Counted from the first letter of the stretch, positions 9,833 through 19,388 are shown. The stretch is DNA of 40,010 nt from Ferruginibacter sp. (GCA_030157685.1 JAOAUI010000359.1:3825-43834), one strand, 5' to 3'. Translations and numbers: made by a program. The notes: generated by a model not told the origin, from the letters alone.

Positions 9833-11746
9833 TTAAGTTTTTGCCTGAAAAGAGATTTTGCCATCTTTGTCAGACCGCAATTTACCCTCTGCCATCAGGT
9901 AATTGAGCACCTGCCATACCTTTTCCTTTTTTATACTTTTCAGGCTCGCTAAAATATTTTCAACAGTAACAGCCATATCTTTTGTACAGCTAATGAGTTG
10001 ATTGGCAATGTGGTTAAATTCTTCTGTTGAGATGTGGATGACTTTATCATTTATACAATTATCGCAAATACCACAGGCATTAATTTTTAAAGGGGTAAAA
10101 TAAGCTGCAATATGCTGGCTTCGGCAACCGCTCGGTTTTTTTATATAACCGATCATGGCTTCGGCACGTTCTTCAAAATTTTGTTTACGTTTCAGGTATT
10201 CGCTGGTATTTATCCTGTAATTATCATTATACATCCTGTTTTGTAAAAGTGTTATCTGTGGCTTGTCTTTTTGAGCTGAATAACTAATGATACCATAGTC
10301 ATTCAGTTTTTTCAAATCTTTCTTCAGGGTTTCAATATCAACCTGTATAAATTTTGCCAGCTTGCTTTCATAAACTGTTGCCGGAAAATCAAAAATGCCC
10401 TCATAAGAACGAAGCAACCCTTTCAACAAAGGCTCCAATGCAGGATTTTGTTTTTCAAAATCGGTAAGCTCTTCCCGGTTGGTAGTAAAAACAACTGTTG
10501 ATGGTTTAAAAACAACTTCATTAAAGCTGATGATATCTTCCTGCTCCAATGCTTTAATGGCATAGGTGGCAGTAAGTATGTTTATTTTAAAGGCTGTAGT
10601 AAAAACTGCGATGTCAAAATCGAAACTGATGCCTTCACCCGATCCGGCAGGAACCTGCAGGTGGTTCATCATGCATATATAAACATGTTTAATCTCTTCT
10701 TCTTTTGGAAAACGGATGGCAGATTGTTCCTGAAGGTTTTCAATTTCTTTATTGTTGTACAACAAAACGGCATAGGCTCTTTTACCATCCCTGCCTGCAC
10801 GTCCGGCTTCCTGGTAATAATTTTCCAGGCAATCGGGAACATCATAATGAACCACAACCCTTACATCGGGTTTATCTATACCCATGCCAAAAGCATTGGT
10901 GCTTACAATCACCCTTGTTTTATTGGTAATCCAGTTCTCCTGTTTTTTATTTCGTTCATCATTGCTTAAGCCTGCGTGGTAATAATCTGCATTGATCTGA
11001 TGCAGCCTCAGCAGGTCGGCCATTTCTCTTGTGTGCTTGCGGCTTTTACAATACACAATGGCAGTGCCGGGTACATTTTTAAGTATCTCCAGTAATTTAT
11101 TTTGTTTGGATGCTACATTAAAAACTGAATAGGAAAGATTGAGCCGTTCGAAAGATTGTTGAAACCGTTGCTGTGTTTTACCAAACAACAATTTATCGCA
11201 AATATCATCCTGCACAACTTTGGTTGCAGAGGCGGTAAGCGCCAATACCGGAACACCCGGCAACAATTCCCTCAGGGCAGCTATTCGCATGTAGGGTGGC
11301 CTGAAATCGTATCCCCATTGAGAAATGCAATGAGCTTCATCTACAGCCAGCAAATTAATATTCATGGCTGGCAGGAATTCTAAAAAAAGATTTGTTTCTA
11401 AACGCTCAGGAGAAACATAGAGGAATTTATAATTACCATAAGCTGCATTCTGCAATGTTTTTTTTATTTCTAAAAAACTCATGCCCGAGTAAATTGCCAG
11501 GGATGGAATACCTTTTTGTTTTAAACTTTCTACCTGGTCTTTCATTAAAGCAATCAGCGGACTAACCACCAAACACAAGCCATCTTTTGCCAAAGCAGGT
11601 ACCTGGAAACATATGGATTTACCTCCGCCGGTTGGCAGTAATGCCAGTGTATCTTTTCCATCCAGTACCGCATTAATAATATCTTCCTGCAGCGGACGAA
11701 AACTGTTGTACCCCCAATATTGTTTTAAGATTTCGTGAATAGTCAA
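9833..11746 (-). CDS. recQ: ATP-dependent DNA helicase RecQ (apparent TTG start)
   Basis: FRPLQEDIINAVLDGKDTLALLPTGGGKSICFQVPA, AVDEAHCISQWGYDFRPPY, VSTNAFGMGIDKPDVRVVVHYDVP, EAGRAGRDG, RQC zinc cysteines (GCRSQHIAAYF...CGICDNC). Confidence 0.96.
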   Translation of the reverse strand: MTIHEILKQYWGYNSFRPLQEDIINAVLDGKDTLALLPTGGGKSICFQVPALAKDGLCLVVSPLIALMKDQVESLKQKGIPSLAIYSGMSFLEIKKTLQNAAYGNYKFLYVSPERLETNLFLEFLPAMNINLLAVDEAHCISQWGYDFRPPYMRIAALRELLPGVPVLALTASATKVVQDDICDKLLFGKTQQRFQQSFERLNLSYSVFNVASKQNKLLEILKNVPGTAIVYCKSRKHTREMADLLRLHQINADYYHAGLSNDERNKKQENWITNKTRVIVSTNAFGMGIDKPDVRVVVHYDVPDCLENYYQEAGRAGRDGKRAYAVLLYNNKEIENLQEQSAIRFPKEEEIKHVYICMMNHLQVPAGSGEGISFDFDIAVFTTAFKINILTATYAIKALEQEDIISFNEVVFKPSTVVFTTNREELTDFEKQNPALEPLLKGLLRSYEGIFDFPATVYESKLAKFIQVDIETLKKDLKKLNDYGIISYSAQKDKPQITLLQNRMYNDNYRINTSEYLKRKQNFEERAEAMIGYIKKPSGCRSQHIAAYFTPLKINACGICDNCINDKVIHISTEEFNHIANQLISCTKDMAVTVENILASLKSIKKEKVWQVLNYLMAEGKLRSDKDGKISFQAKT

Positions 11747-11768
11747 TGCTGATAATTGTGGCCTGAAA

Positions 11769-13883
11769 TTAAACCACTTTCTTAAATTTAAGCCAGATAG
11801 AATTTATGGCCAGCACTACATCACTGAAACCCATAGCCAGCGCAGCAAGGCCGGGTTGTAATAAACCAACCGCAGCAATGGGTATGGCAACAATATTGTA
11901 AATAAATGCCCAGAAGAGATTTCCCTTAATTGTGATGAAAGTATGTTTACCCAAGCCCAAAGCCAGCGGTAAATGCTGAATACCTTTATTCATTAAAACC
12001 ACCTGTGCACTTTGTACGGCTAACTGGGTAGCATCGCTCATGGAAATACCGATGGTTGCTTTGGCAAGTGCTGGCGCATCATTTACACCGTCACCAACCA
12101 TTGCAACAGGTGTTTGGCTGTTTAAGTTTCCAATTATCTGTAGTTTTTCTTCGGGTGTTTTTTCGGCAAACACTTTATCTATGCCTAAAGCGTCAGCAAT
12201 TTTTTGGGTACGTTCCAAACTATCACCACTTAATAAAATGGTTTGTATATTTTTTGAATGCAGGTAACTGATTACTTCTTTTGCTTCTGTTCTGATTTCA
12301 TCTTCCACATCAAACCAGCCAACCAGTTTTTCATTCTGTAATAAATAAGCGGTATGAGATGGATCTTCTGTAAGTGATGAAGCAAGTTTATAAGAACCTA
12401 ATTGGTAAATATTACCGGCTGCATCTTCAGCCTTCATACCCAAACCTTTTATCTCTTCAATTTTTTTCCAGCTAAGCGGATTGTTTATTTTCCAACCGGT
12501 AGTTATTGCTTTTGCTATGGGGTGATTGGAATATTTCTCCAGCGAAAAAATAATTTGCTTAAACAAATTTTCATCAATAATGCTTTGCCATTTGCTGATG
12601 CTCATTTGTCCTTTGGTAAGTGTTCCGGTTTTATCAAATACAACGGTTGTAATGCTTTTAAACAGCTCCAGGCTTTTTGCGTTGCGGAACAGAATACCGT
12701 TTTTAGCAGCACGGCCCAGCCCAACAGCAATGGCAGCAGGCGTTGCAAGGCCCATGGCACAGGGACAACTGATTACCAGTACAGCAATACTTCTCATTAG
12801 TGAATTGGTGCCGCTAACATCAAAAGCAAAATAATTAATTAAAAAAGTAAGTACTGCAATGCCTAAAACTGCCGGCACAAAAATGGCGCTGATCTTATCT
12901 GCCAGTTGTTGAATGGGTGGTTTTTCTCCCTGTGCCTGTTTTACCAGTGTAAGTATATTGCTGAGAACCGTATCCTTACCAACAGCAGTAACCTGTGCCT
13001 TAACAGTGCCATCTGTAATGATACTTCCACCAATCAAAGCATCTTTTTTTGTTTTGTGGATGGGTTTACTTTCGCCGGTTAATAATGCTTCGTTCACATG
13101 TACATCGCCCCAAAGAATTTTACAATCAATGGGAACCTGCTCCCCGGTTTTTATTAAGATCAAATCACCAACATGCAGGCTGGTATTCTCAACCGGGAAA
13201 ATCAGTTCTTTATGTTCTTCATCAAAAGCGATCATATTGGCCATTACTTTTTGTTGTGCGGCCAATTTGTTCAATTCTTTTTGTGTTCCGGCAACAGATT
13301 TATGTTCTATCCATTCGCCCAAAAATACCAGGGTGATGATGGTGGCAGCGGTTTCGTAAAAAATATAATCCATGCCCAGGTTGCCAATGCTGCCGATGAG
13401 GCTATACACAAAAGCTGCGGTGGCACCAATGGCAATCAGCACATTCATGTTGGGAATACCCCGGCGTAAACTTTTAACCGCACTCACGCCAAAATAACCC
13501 ATACCAACAATGTAGACGGGAATGCAGATTGCCAGCTGTATCCATGGATTCATAAGAAAATGAATATGCCATGGTAACATGTGCAGCATTAAAACAAGGG
13601 TAAAGGGCAGGCAGAAGAGGAAGCGTTGTAAATGGTTGGAGAAAAATTTTGTTTGTGCTTTGTTGTTTGTTGTTTGTTGTTCGTTTACAACTTTGTACCC
13701 TAAATCAGCTATTCCTTTAGTCAGCTCTTCTTTTGTTTTGTTACCATTTAGTTCAAAACTTACTTCGCCACCAATAAAATTCACTTTCACCGATTGCATA
13801 CCTTCTTTTTGAAGATACCTGTTTATAGTTAAAGCACAGTTGGTGCAATCCATTCCTTCTACTTTCCAGTCAACTTTTTCCAT
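11769..13883 (-). CDS. copA: Heavy-metal (copper-type) P1B ATPase
   Basis: N-terminal HMA GMDCTNCALTINRYL, TGES, SCPCAMGLATP, DKTGTLT, MVGDGVNDAPAL. Confidence 0.95.
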   Translation of the reverse strand: MEKVDWKVEGMDCTNCALTINRYLQKEGMQSVKVNFIGGEVSFELNGNKTKEELTKGIADLGYKVVNEQQTTNNKAQTKFFSNHLQRFLFCLPFTLVLMLHMLPWHIHFLMNPWIQLAICIPVYIVGMGYFGVSAVKSLRRGIPNMNVLIAIGATAAFVYSLIGSIGNLGMDYIFYETAATIITLVFLGEWIEHKSVAGTQKELNKLAAQQKVMANMIAFDEEHKELIFPVENTSLHVGDLILIKTGEQVPIDCKILWGDVHVNEALLTGESKPIHKTKKDALIGGSIITDGTVKAQVTAVGKDTVLSNILTLVKQAQGEKPPIQQLADKISAIFVPAVLGIAVLTFLINYFAFDVSGTNSLMRSIAVLVISCPCAMGLATPAAIAVGLGRAAKNGILFRNAKSLELFKSITTVVFDKTGTLTKGQMSISKWQSIIDENLFKQIIFSLEKYSNHPIAKAITTGWKINNPLSWKKIEEIKGLGMKAEDAAGNIYQLGSYKLASSLTEDPSHTAYLLQNEKLVGWFDVEDEIRTEAKEVISYLHSKNIQTILLSGDSLERTQKIADALGIDKVFAEKTPEEKLQIIGNLNSQTPVAMVGDGVNDAPALAKATIGISMSDATQLAVQSAQVVLMNKGIQHLPLALGLGKHTFITIKGNLFWAFIYNIVAIPIAAVGLLQPGLAALAMGFSDVVLAINSIWLKFKKVV
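13651..13685. repeat. Heptamer array inside copA: GTTTGTG CTTTGTT GTTTGTT GTTTGTT GTTCGTT
   Basis: Five consecutive 7-nt units in register; encodes NEQQTTNNKAQT in the linker after the HMA domain. Confidence 0.8.
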
Positions 13884-13887
13884 AATG

Positions 13888-13895
13888 CAAAATTA
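13888..13895 (-). promoter_or_regulatory. Candidate Bacteroidota -7 element TAATTTTG for copA
   Basis: CAAAATTA on + strand matches the TAnnTTTG consensus on the minus strand, 4 nt before the start codon. Confidence 0.35.
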
Positions 13896-13933
13896 TTCTT
13901 TGATATTGTGACACGATTACTAATGAAGGAAAA

Positions 13934-13941
13934 TATCTTTG
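13934..13941 (+). promoter_or_regulatory. Candidate Bacteroidota -7 element TATCTTTG for tsaE
   Basis: TATCTTTG matches TAnnTTTG, only 4 nt before the tsaE ATG at 13946. Confidence 0.4.
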
Positions 13942-13945
13942 CAAC

Positions 13946-14359
13946 ATGGAGGTAAATTTTTCACTGAACGGGATAGCCAGAGCTGCTGAAAAGCTGCTGA
14001 CTGAAGCCGGCGATTACAAAGTATTTGCTTTTCATGGAGACATGGGTGCCGGCAAAACAACTTTTATACATGCACTTTGTCATGCTATGAACATTACCGA
14101 CGTTGTTACCAGTCCTACATTTTCCATTATCAACCAGTATAAAACTCTTGATGGACAAACGGTTTACCATATGGACCTGTACCGTATTAAAGATGAAAAT
14201 GAAGCTATTAATGCCGGTGTGGAAGATTGTTTATTTTCGGGAAACAGGTGCCTGGTTGAGTGGCCGGAGAAAGCGCCAGGAGTTTTTCCTGATGAGACTT
14301 TGCACGTATACATTACTTCAATTGATGATAATACCAGAAAGCTGAAATATAATTTGTAA
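13946..14359 (+). CDS. tsaE: tRNA threonylcarbamoyladenosine biosynthesis ATPase TsaE
   Basis: FHGDMGAGKTTFIHALC, VTSPTFSIINQY, YHMDLYRI, CLVEWPEKA. Confidence 0.95.
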   Translation: MEVNFSLNGIARAAEKLLTEAGDYKVFAFHGDMGAGKTTFIHALCHAMNITDVVTSPTFSIINQYKTLDGQTVYHMDLYRIKDENEAINAGVEDCLFSGNRCLVEWPEKAPGVFPDETLHVYITSIDDNTRKLKYNL

Positions 14360-14379
14360 ATTGTAACCTTACAATTTTA

Positions 14380-15600
14380 TTGCTTATGGCCTCATCAAAA
14401 CCCTTTATATCTTCTTCATTCAGTTACGAAACCCTGGAAGAAACCCTGGATATAAAACCCAAGGGAGCAGAGCTGCTGATTGGTATACCCAAGGAAAATT
14501 CTTTTAACGAAAACAGGATTGCCCTAACACCAGAAGCAGTTGGCGTGATGATTGCCAACGGCCACCAGGTGGTGGTAGAAACCAAGGCAGGCGACGGAGC
14601 CAGTTATACCGACAAGGATTACAGCGAGGCCGGTGCAAAAATTGCATACGATAAAAAAGAAGTTTTTGAATGTGATATACTGGTTAAAAGCGCCCCGGTG
14701 AGTGAAAGTGAATGTGAACTGCTGAAACCAAACCAATACATCATTTCTCCCATTCACCTGGCTGTGATGAAACGTGAGATTTTGCAGAAGATGATGGACA
14801 AAAAAATTACCGCACTTAGTTTTGAAAACCTGAAAGATGATACCGGCCATAATCCTATAGTACGCAGCATGAGTGAGATTGCGGGCAGCGCAGTGATGCT
14901 GATTGCCGGGCAATACCTGAGCAAGGCAAACAATGGTAAAGGCGTTTTGGTAGGAGGCATCAGCGGTATACCACCAACAAAAGTTATTATTATTGGTGCC
15001 GGTATTGTGGGTGAATATGCAGCCCGTACAGCTTTGGCTATGGGAGCCAGTGTAAAAGTTTTTGACAATAGTATTTACCGCTTAAAGCGTTTGCAGAATA
15101 ATATTGGTGTACGCATGTGGACATCGGTAATTGAGCCCAAGATTTTAGCCAAGCAATTAAAAACCTGCGATGTGGCTGTGGGTGCTTTAAGTGGTGCAGC
15201 TGGCAGAACGCCGGTTGTGGTTACTGAAGAAACTGTAAGCAACATGCGGCCCGGTAGTGTTATTGTAGATGTTAGTATTGACCATGGAGGTTGTTTTGAA
15301 ACCAGTAAAGTAACCAGCCATGAAAAACCTGTTTTTACAAAGTATGATGTGATACATTATTGCGTACCCAATATACCCAGCGGCTTTGCCCGTACTGCTT
15401 CCCAAGCCATCAGCAATGTATTGATGCCGTTGATGCTTGAAACCGGTGAGGATGGCGGCATAGACCATATTATCTGGCATAAGATAAATATCCGCAGCGG
15501 TATTTATTTATATAAAGGAAGCCTTACCAATTTTTATTTGAGTGAAAGGTTTGATTTAAAATTTACTGATTTGAATTTGCTGATAGCGAGTAAGAGATAG
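14380..15600 (+). CDS. ald: Alanine dehydrogenase
   Basis: IGIPKENSFNENRIALTPEAV, KSAPVSESE, IIGAGIVGEYAARTALAMGASVKVFD, VDVSIDHGGCFETSK. Confidence 0.93.
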   Translation: MLMASSKPFISSSFSYETLEETLDIKPKGAELLIGIPKENSFNENRIALTPEAVGVMIANGHQVVVETKAGDGASYTDKDYSEAGAKIAYDKKEVFECDILVKSAPVSESECELLKPNQYIISPIHLAVMKREILQKMMDKKITALSFENLKDDTGHNPIVRSMSEIAGSAVMLIAGQYLSKANNGKGVLVGGISGIPPTKVIIIGAGIVGEYAARTALAMGASVKVFDNSIYRLKRLQNNIGVRMWTSVIEPKILAKQLKTCDVAVGALSGAAGRTPVVVTEETVSNMRPGSVIVDVSIDHGGCFETSKVTSHEKPVFTKYDVIHYCVPNIPSGFARTASQAISNVLMPLMLETGEDGGIDHIIWHKINIRSGIYLYKGSLTNFYLSERFDLKFTDLNLLIASKR

Positions 15601-15614
15601 ATTTTTGATGAGCT

Positions 15615-16457
15615 TTAGTTATATGGTGTTACTATAAAACCTTCTTTTCTTAATAAATTGATAAGGCCATTGTTCCTGGCTAAATGTAAATACCCTACTG
15701 CAAAAAAACAGCTTTCTTTTTTTATTGCAAGTGTAATTTTTGGCAACCAACTTAAATTCCTTTTATCTAAAACATCAATTGTCCATTGTGTGGCACCTTT
15801 TAGAGAGTTAATGTTGTGACTTAGATATTCTTTTATGCTTCTTTTGTATAGCTCAAGATGAATATCAATGTTGTCGATAAAATTTGATAAGTAGGTGAAT
15901 CCTTTTTCCGGGAAATAGGTTTTTATCAGTGGAGCTGTTTCTTCAAAAGTTTCTAATCCGTCTGCAAGAATATTTTTAGAGTTTGCAAGTAGTATTAAAT
16001 ACTCTTCATACGAAGTAAAATAGACCTCTGCTTTATATCCCAACATTATATTTGTGTAGTAATTTGAATTCATTTTATAAATACTATCTGTTTCAATTGA
16101 ATTGGGGGAATAAAATTCAATCGCTTTTTTCAGTTGTTTATAATGCCGCTTTTTCAAATGATTTTTTGCATAATCATCACCGGGTAAAAAAGCATTTGCG
16201 ATAAATGAAGAGTCACTTTTTTCTGTAAACAGCCTTTTGCAGCTGAAAATCAGATCTTTAAGTTTTTGTGTGGTGTCAATATTACCGATTGGTATAGAAT
16301 GTATGGTTCCCATTAAATAGGAAGGGAATTGGAGCCCGTTTCCTTCAATTTTCCAGATCAGTGAATTCTCTACCGGTTTTACTAAAGAGTCAGTTTGAGC
16401 AGTTAAATTGCAGCAATGAAATAAAAGGATAACGAAATAAAATAGCTTTATTAACAT
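15615..16457 (-). CDS. TraB/GumN-family protein
   Basis: SLIWKIEGNGLQFPSYLMGTIHSIP, GLETFEE, C-terminal FFAVGYLHLARNNGLINLLRKEGF. Confidence 0.88.
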   Translation of the reverse strand: MLIKLFYFVILLFHCCNLTAQTDSLVKPVENSLIWKIEGNGLQFPSYLMGTIHSIPIGNIDTTQKLKDLIFSCKRLFTEKSDSSFIANAFLPGDDYAKNHLKKRHYKQLKKAIEFYSPNSIETDSIYKMNSNYYTNIMLGYKAEVYFTSYEEYLILLANSKNILADGLETFEETAPLIKTYFPEKGFTYLSNFIDNIDIHLELYKRSIKEYLSHNINSLKGATQWTIDVLDKRNLSWLPKITLAIKKESCFFAVGYLHLARNNGLINLLRKEGFIVTPYN

Positions 16458-16462
16458 TGTTA

Positions 16463-17080
16463 CTATTTATACTTTCCAATCTCAATCACTTCCTCACAAA
16501 AACCATATTCTTCTTTTACATTACTGCTTACAATTACCAGTTTGTCTTTTGTATAATTGCTTACAAGGCTTTGGTACAAAGCAATGCCATCTGCATCTAA
16601 ATTGGTAGTTGGTTCATCCAGTAAAAGAACCGGTGTATTGCTGAAGAATGCCTGTGCCAGTTTCAGCCTTTGTTTCATACCACTGCTGAAATAGCGGAGC
16701 TGTTTGTTAACCGCCTTTTCCAACCCCACAATTTTAAGCATCTCTTCAATAGCAAGTGATTGTATTAAAGGTTTAAATTTTGAATGAAAGGCCAGCATTT
16801 CTTTAGCTGTCATTTCTTCAATCAGTTCCAGGTATGGGGCGGCTATTGAAATATTGGAGTAATGTTTCTCGTTGTTGGTTGTTCGTTGTCCGTCATTGTA
16901 TTCAATCGTTCCTTCGTTGTGTAAGGTGGCACCGGCTATAACCTGCAGCAGGGTTGATTTTCCGGAGCCATTGGGGCCCGTGATGGCGTAATTTTTACCG
17001 GAGATAAATGTATAACTGCAGTGACGGAATATCCACTCACGGTTAAATCGTTTGCCGGTATTTAATAAAGTGATATTCAT
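16463..17080 (-). CDS. ABC transporter ATP-binding protein
   Basis: Walker A GPNGSGKSTLLQ, signature YFSSGMKQRLKLAQ, Walker B VLLLDEPTTNLD. Confidence 0.93.
   Translation of the reverse strand: MNITLLNTGKRFNREWIFRHCSYTFISGKNYAITGPNGSGKSTLLQVIAGATLHNEGTIEYNDGQRTTNNEKHYSNISIAAPYLELIEEMTAKEMLAFHSKFKPLIQSLAIEEMLKIVGLEKAVNKQLRYFSSGMKQRLKLAQAFFSNTPVLLLDEPTTNLDADGIALYQSLVSNYTKDKLVIVSSNVKEEYGFCEEVIEIGKYK
16864..16898. repeat. Heptamer array inside the ABC ATPase gene: GTTTCTC GTTGTTG GTTGTTC GTTGTCC GTCATTG
   Basis: Five 7-nt units in register; encodes NDGQRTTNNEK between Walker A and the signature motif. Confidence 0.75.
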
Positions 17081-17103
17081 GCCCCAAACCCCTAAAGGGG
17101 CAT
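17079..17103. repeat. Palindromic hairpin ATGCCCC...GGGGCAT overlapping the ABC ATPase start codon
   Basis: ATGCCCC-AAACCCCTAAA-GGGGCAT on + strand; minus strand reads ATGCCCCTTTAGGGGTTTGGGGCATG with the start ATG at 17080 in the 3' arm. Confidence 0.75.
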
Positions 17104-17106
17104 TTT

Positions 17107-17904
17107 TTATTCGTCCTCCGTACTTCCTTTTGTAAACCGCTTAATAATTCCACGGCCACTCTCCCTGATAAAAGTTACAATTTCATCACGTTCATCTGTT
17201 GCCGGTAATTCTTCTTCAATATAATTAAGCGCCTGCGAAGTGTTCATGCCTTTGTTGTAAATAATACGATAGATATCAAGTATTTTATTGATCCTGTCTA
17301 GTGAAAAACCCCGTCGTTTTAAACCAACAGAATTTACACCTGCATAGCTCAATGGTGTTCGGCCGGCCTTGATATAAGGAGGAACATCTTTACCAACAAG
17401 CGAACCGCCGCTGATGAATGTATGCTGCCCAACCTGTACAAACTGGTGTATGGCACACATGCCGCCAACAATGGCATAATCGCCTAAAATAACATGGCCT
17501 GCCACCTGAGTGTTATTGCTTAAAATACAGTTATTACCTACAATGCAGTCGTGTGCAATATGGCTGTATGCCATTATCAGGCAATTGTTTCCAACTTTGG
17601 TGGTCCACCTGTCTTTACTGCCACGGTTTACTGTTACAAACTCACGAATGGTTGTATTATCTCCAATCTCTACGGTAGTATGCTCACCTTCGTATTTAAG
17701 ATCCTGTGGAATGGCAGCAATTACAGAGCCCGGAAAAATGCGGCAGTTCTTGCCAATTCTTGCGCCTTCCATGATAGTTACATTACTGCCTATCCAGGTT
17801 CCTTCGCCAATTTCTACGTTCTGGTGAATAACACTAAAGGGATCAACCTTTACGTTGGTAGCAAGATTGGCATTCGGATGAATGTACGTATGGGGATGAA
17901 TCAT
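17107..17904 (-). CDS. lpxA: UDP-N-acetylglucosamine acyltransferase
   Basis: Hexapeptide repeats, DLKYEGEHTTVEIGDNTTIREFVTVNRGS, IAHDCIVGNNCI, GLKRRGFS. Confidence 0.96.
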   Translation of the reverse strand: MIHPHTYIHPNANLATNVKVDPFSVIHQNVEIGEGTWIGSNVTIMEGARIGKNCRIFPGSVIAAIPQDLKYEGEHTTVEIGDNTTIREFVTVNRGSKDRWTTKVGNNCLIMAYSHIAHDCIVGNNCILSNNTQVAGHVILGDYAIVGGMCAIHQFVQVGQHTFISGGSLVGKDVPPYIKAGRTPLSYAGVNSVGLKRRGFSLDRINKILDIYRIIYNKGMNTSQALNYIEEELPATDERDEIVTFIRESGRGIIKRFTKGSTEDE

Positions 17905-17959
17905 TTAGTTTAATTATCGAATTAGCAAATTTGCATTTACGGGCTATTAAGCGAATATA

Positions 17960-19366
17960 TTAATTTCTTTTTACCAATTGAGCGGTTAAATCGGCTTCGG
18001 TACATAATTTATTGCCTACATAAACACTTCCTTTCATTACACATATTCCCCGGCGGATGGGTTCTGTCAGTTCCATTTTTAAAATTAATGTATCGCCGGG
18101 CACTACTTTTTGTTTGAATTTGCAGTTATCAATCTTTAAAAAATAAGTATCGTACTGTCCGTCGGGCATGGCATTAATACAAAGCAGCCCGCCGGTTTGT
18201 GCCAGTGCCTCAATCTGTAAAACACCCGGCATGATAGGGTTTCCGGGAAAGTGGCCCTGGAAAAAATATTCATTTACCGTAACATTTTTTACACCTACTA
18301 TCATCGTATCTGTTAATTCAATGATCTTATCAACCATTATAAAAGGAAAACGGTGCGGCAGTGTTTTTTCAATTTGCTGCTGTGTATAAACGGGCTCCTG
18401 GTTGGGGTTGTAAACAGGAATATCCCGGGTGTGCTTATTTTTTTTGATATACTGTTTTATTTTTTTTGCAAACTCCACATTGCTGCTATGGCCGGGGCGG
18501 TTTGCTATAATGTGCGCTTTAATGGGATAACCTATCAAGGCCAGGTCGCCAACCACATCTAATAATTTATGACGGGCGGGCTCGTTTGAAAAGCGGAGTT
18601 CAAGATTATTTAAATAGCCTTCGCTTTTTATTTCCATTTTTTTTCTGCCGAAAGCTTTTGCAAGCCGGTCCATTTCTTCATCGGTAACGGGCTTATCAAC
18701 TACCACAATGGCATTGTTGATGTCGCCGCCTTTTACCAGGTTATTATCCAGCAGCATTTCCAGTTCGTGTAAAAAACAAAAAGTGCGGCATGGCGCTATT
18801 TCAACCTGAAAATCCTTCATGGCCTTCAAACTGGCATGCTGTGTACCTAAAACGGGGCTGTTAAAATCGATAAGGGTTGTAATCTGGTAGTTTAATGCAG
18901 GCAATGCCGTCATTTCCACTTTCTTTAAATCATCAAAATAAGAGATATTAGTATCAATAGTGTACCAAACTTTTGCAGCATCCTGTTCCAGTACACCACT
19001 TTTTTCAATGATCTCAACAAAGGGTTTACTGCTTCCATCTATGATGGGTATTTCGGGGCCGTTTAATTCAATCAGGCAATTATCTACTCCCATACCAACC
19101 AGTGCTGCTAAAATATGTTCTATCGTACTCACTTTACAATCACCTTTCTCTAAAGTTGTTCCCCTGGATGTATCAGTAACCAGATCGCAATCTGCTTTTA
19201 TAATGGGAGAATCCGGCAGATCGGTACGCTGAAACTGGTAACCAAATCCGGGATTGGCAGGCCTGAGAGTCATATCCACATTTATACCCGAATGCAGGCC
19301 AGTACCCGAAATACTGACAGCTTTAACCAAAGTATGTTGCTTATCTGGATTAAAGTTTTTATCCAT
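17960..19366 (-). CDS. lpxC-fabZ: Bifunctional UDP-3-O-acyl-GlcNAc deacetylase / 3-hydroxyacyl-ACP dehydratase (LpxC-FabZ fusion)
   Basis: N-terminal LpxC (VSISGTGLHSG, STIEHILAAL, RHKLLDVVGDLALIG, GHSSNVEFAK), C-terminal FabZ (LPHRFPFIMVDKI, QGHFPGNPIMPGVLQIEALAQTGG). Confidence 0.97.
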   Translation of the reverse strand: MDKNFNPDKQHTLVKAVSISGTGLHSGINVDMTLRPANPGFGYQFQRTDLPDSPIIKADCDLVTDTSRGTTLEKGDCKVSTIEHILAALVGMGVDNCLIELNGPEIPIIDGSSKPFVEIIEKSGVLEQDAAKVWYTIDTNISYFDDLKKVEMTALPALNYQITTLIDFNSPVLGTQHASLKAMKDFQVEIAPCRTFCFLHELEMLLDNNLVKGGDINNAIVVVDKPVTDEEMDRLAKAFGRKKMEIKSEGYLNNLELRFSNEPARHKLLDVVGDLALIGYPIKAHIIANRPGHSSNVEFAKKIKQYIKKNKHTRDIPVYNPNQEPVYTQQQIEKTLPHRFPFIMVDKIIELTDTMIVGVKNVTVNEYFFQGHFPGNPIMPGVLQIEALAQTGGLLCINAMPDGQYDTYFLKIDNCKFKQKVVPGDTLILKMELTEPIRRGICVMKGSVYVGNKLCTEADLTAQLVKRN

Positions 19367-19388
19367 GTGTATTGCTGAATTTTGTTGG

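Noticed and set aside
12402-13359. Antisense ORFs on + strand (12402..12800, 12526..12834, 12913..13359) within copA
   Set aside because: Complete overlap with a confidently identified P-type ATPase; translations are low-complexity and match no family.
17960-19366. LpxC-FabZ gene fusion as a novelty
   Set aside because: This fusion is a well-established arrangement in Bacteroidota.
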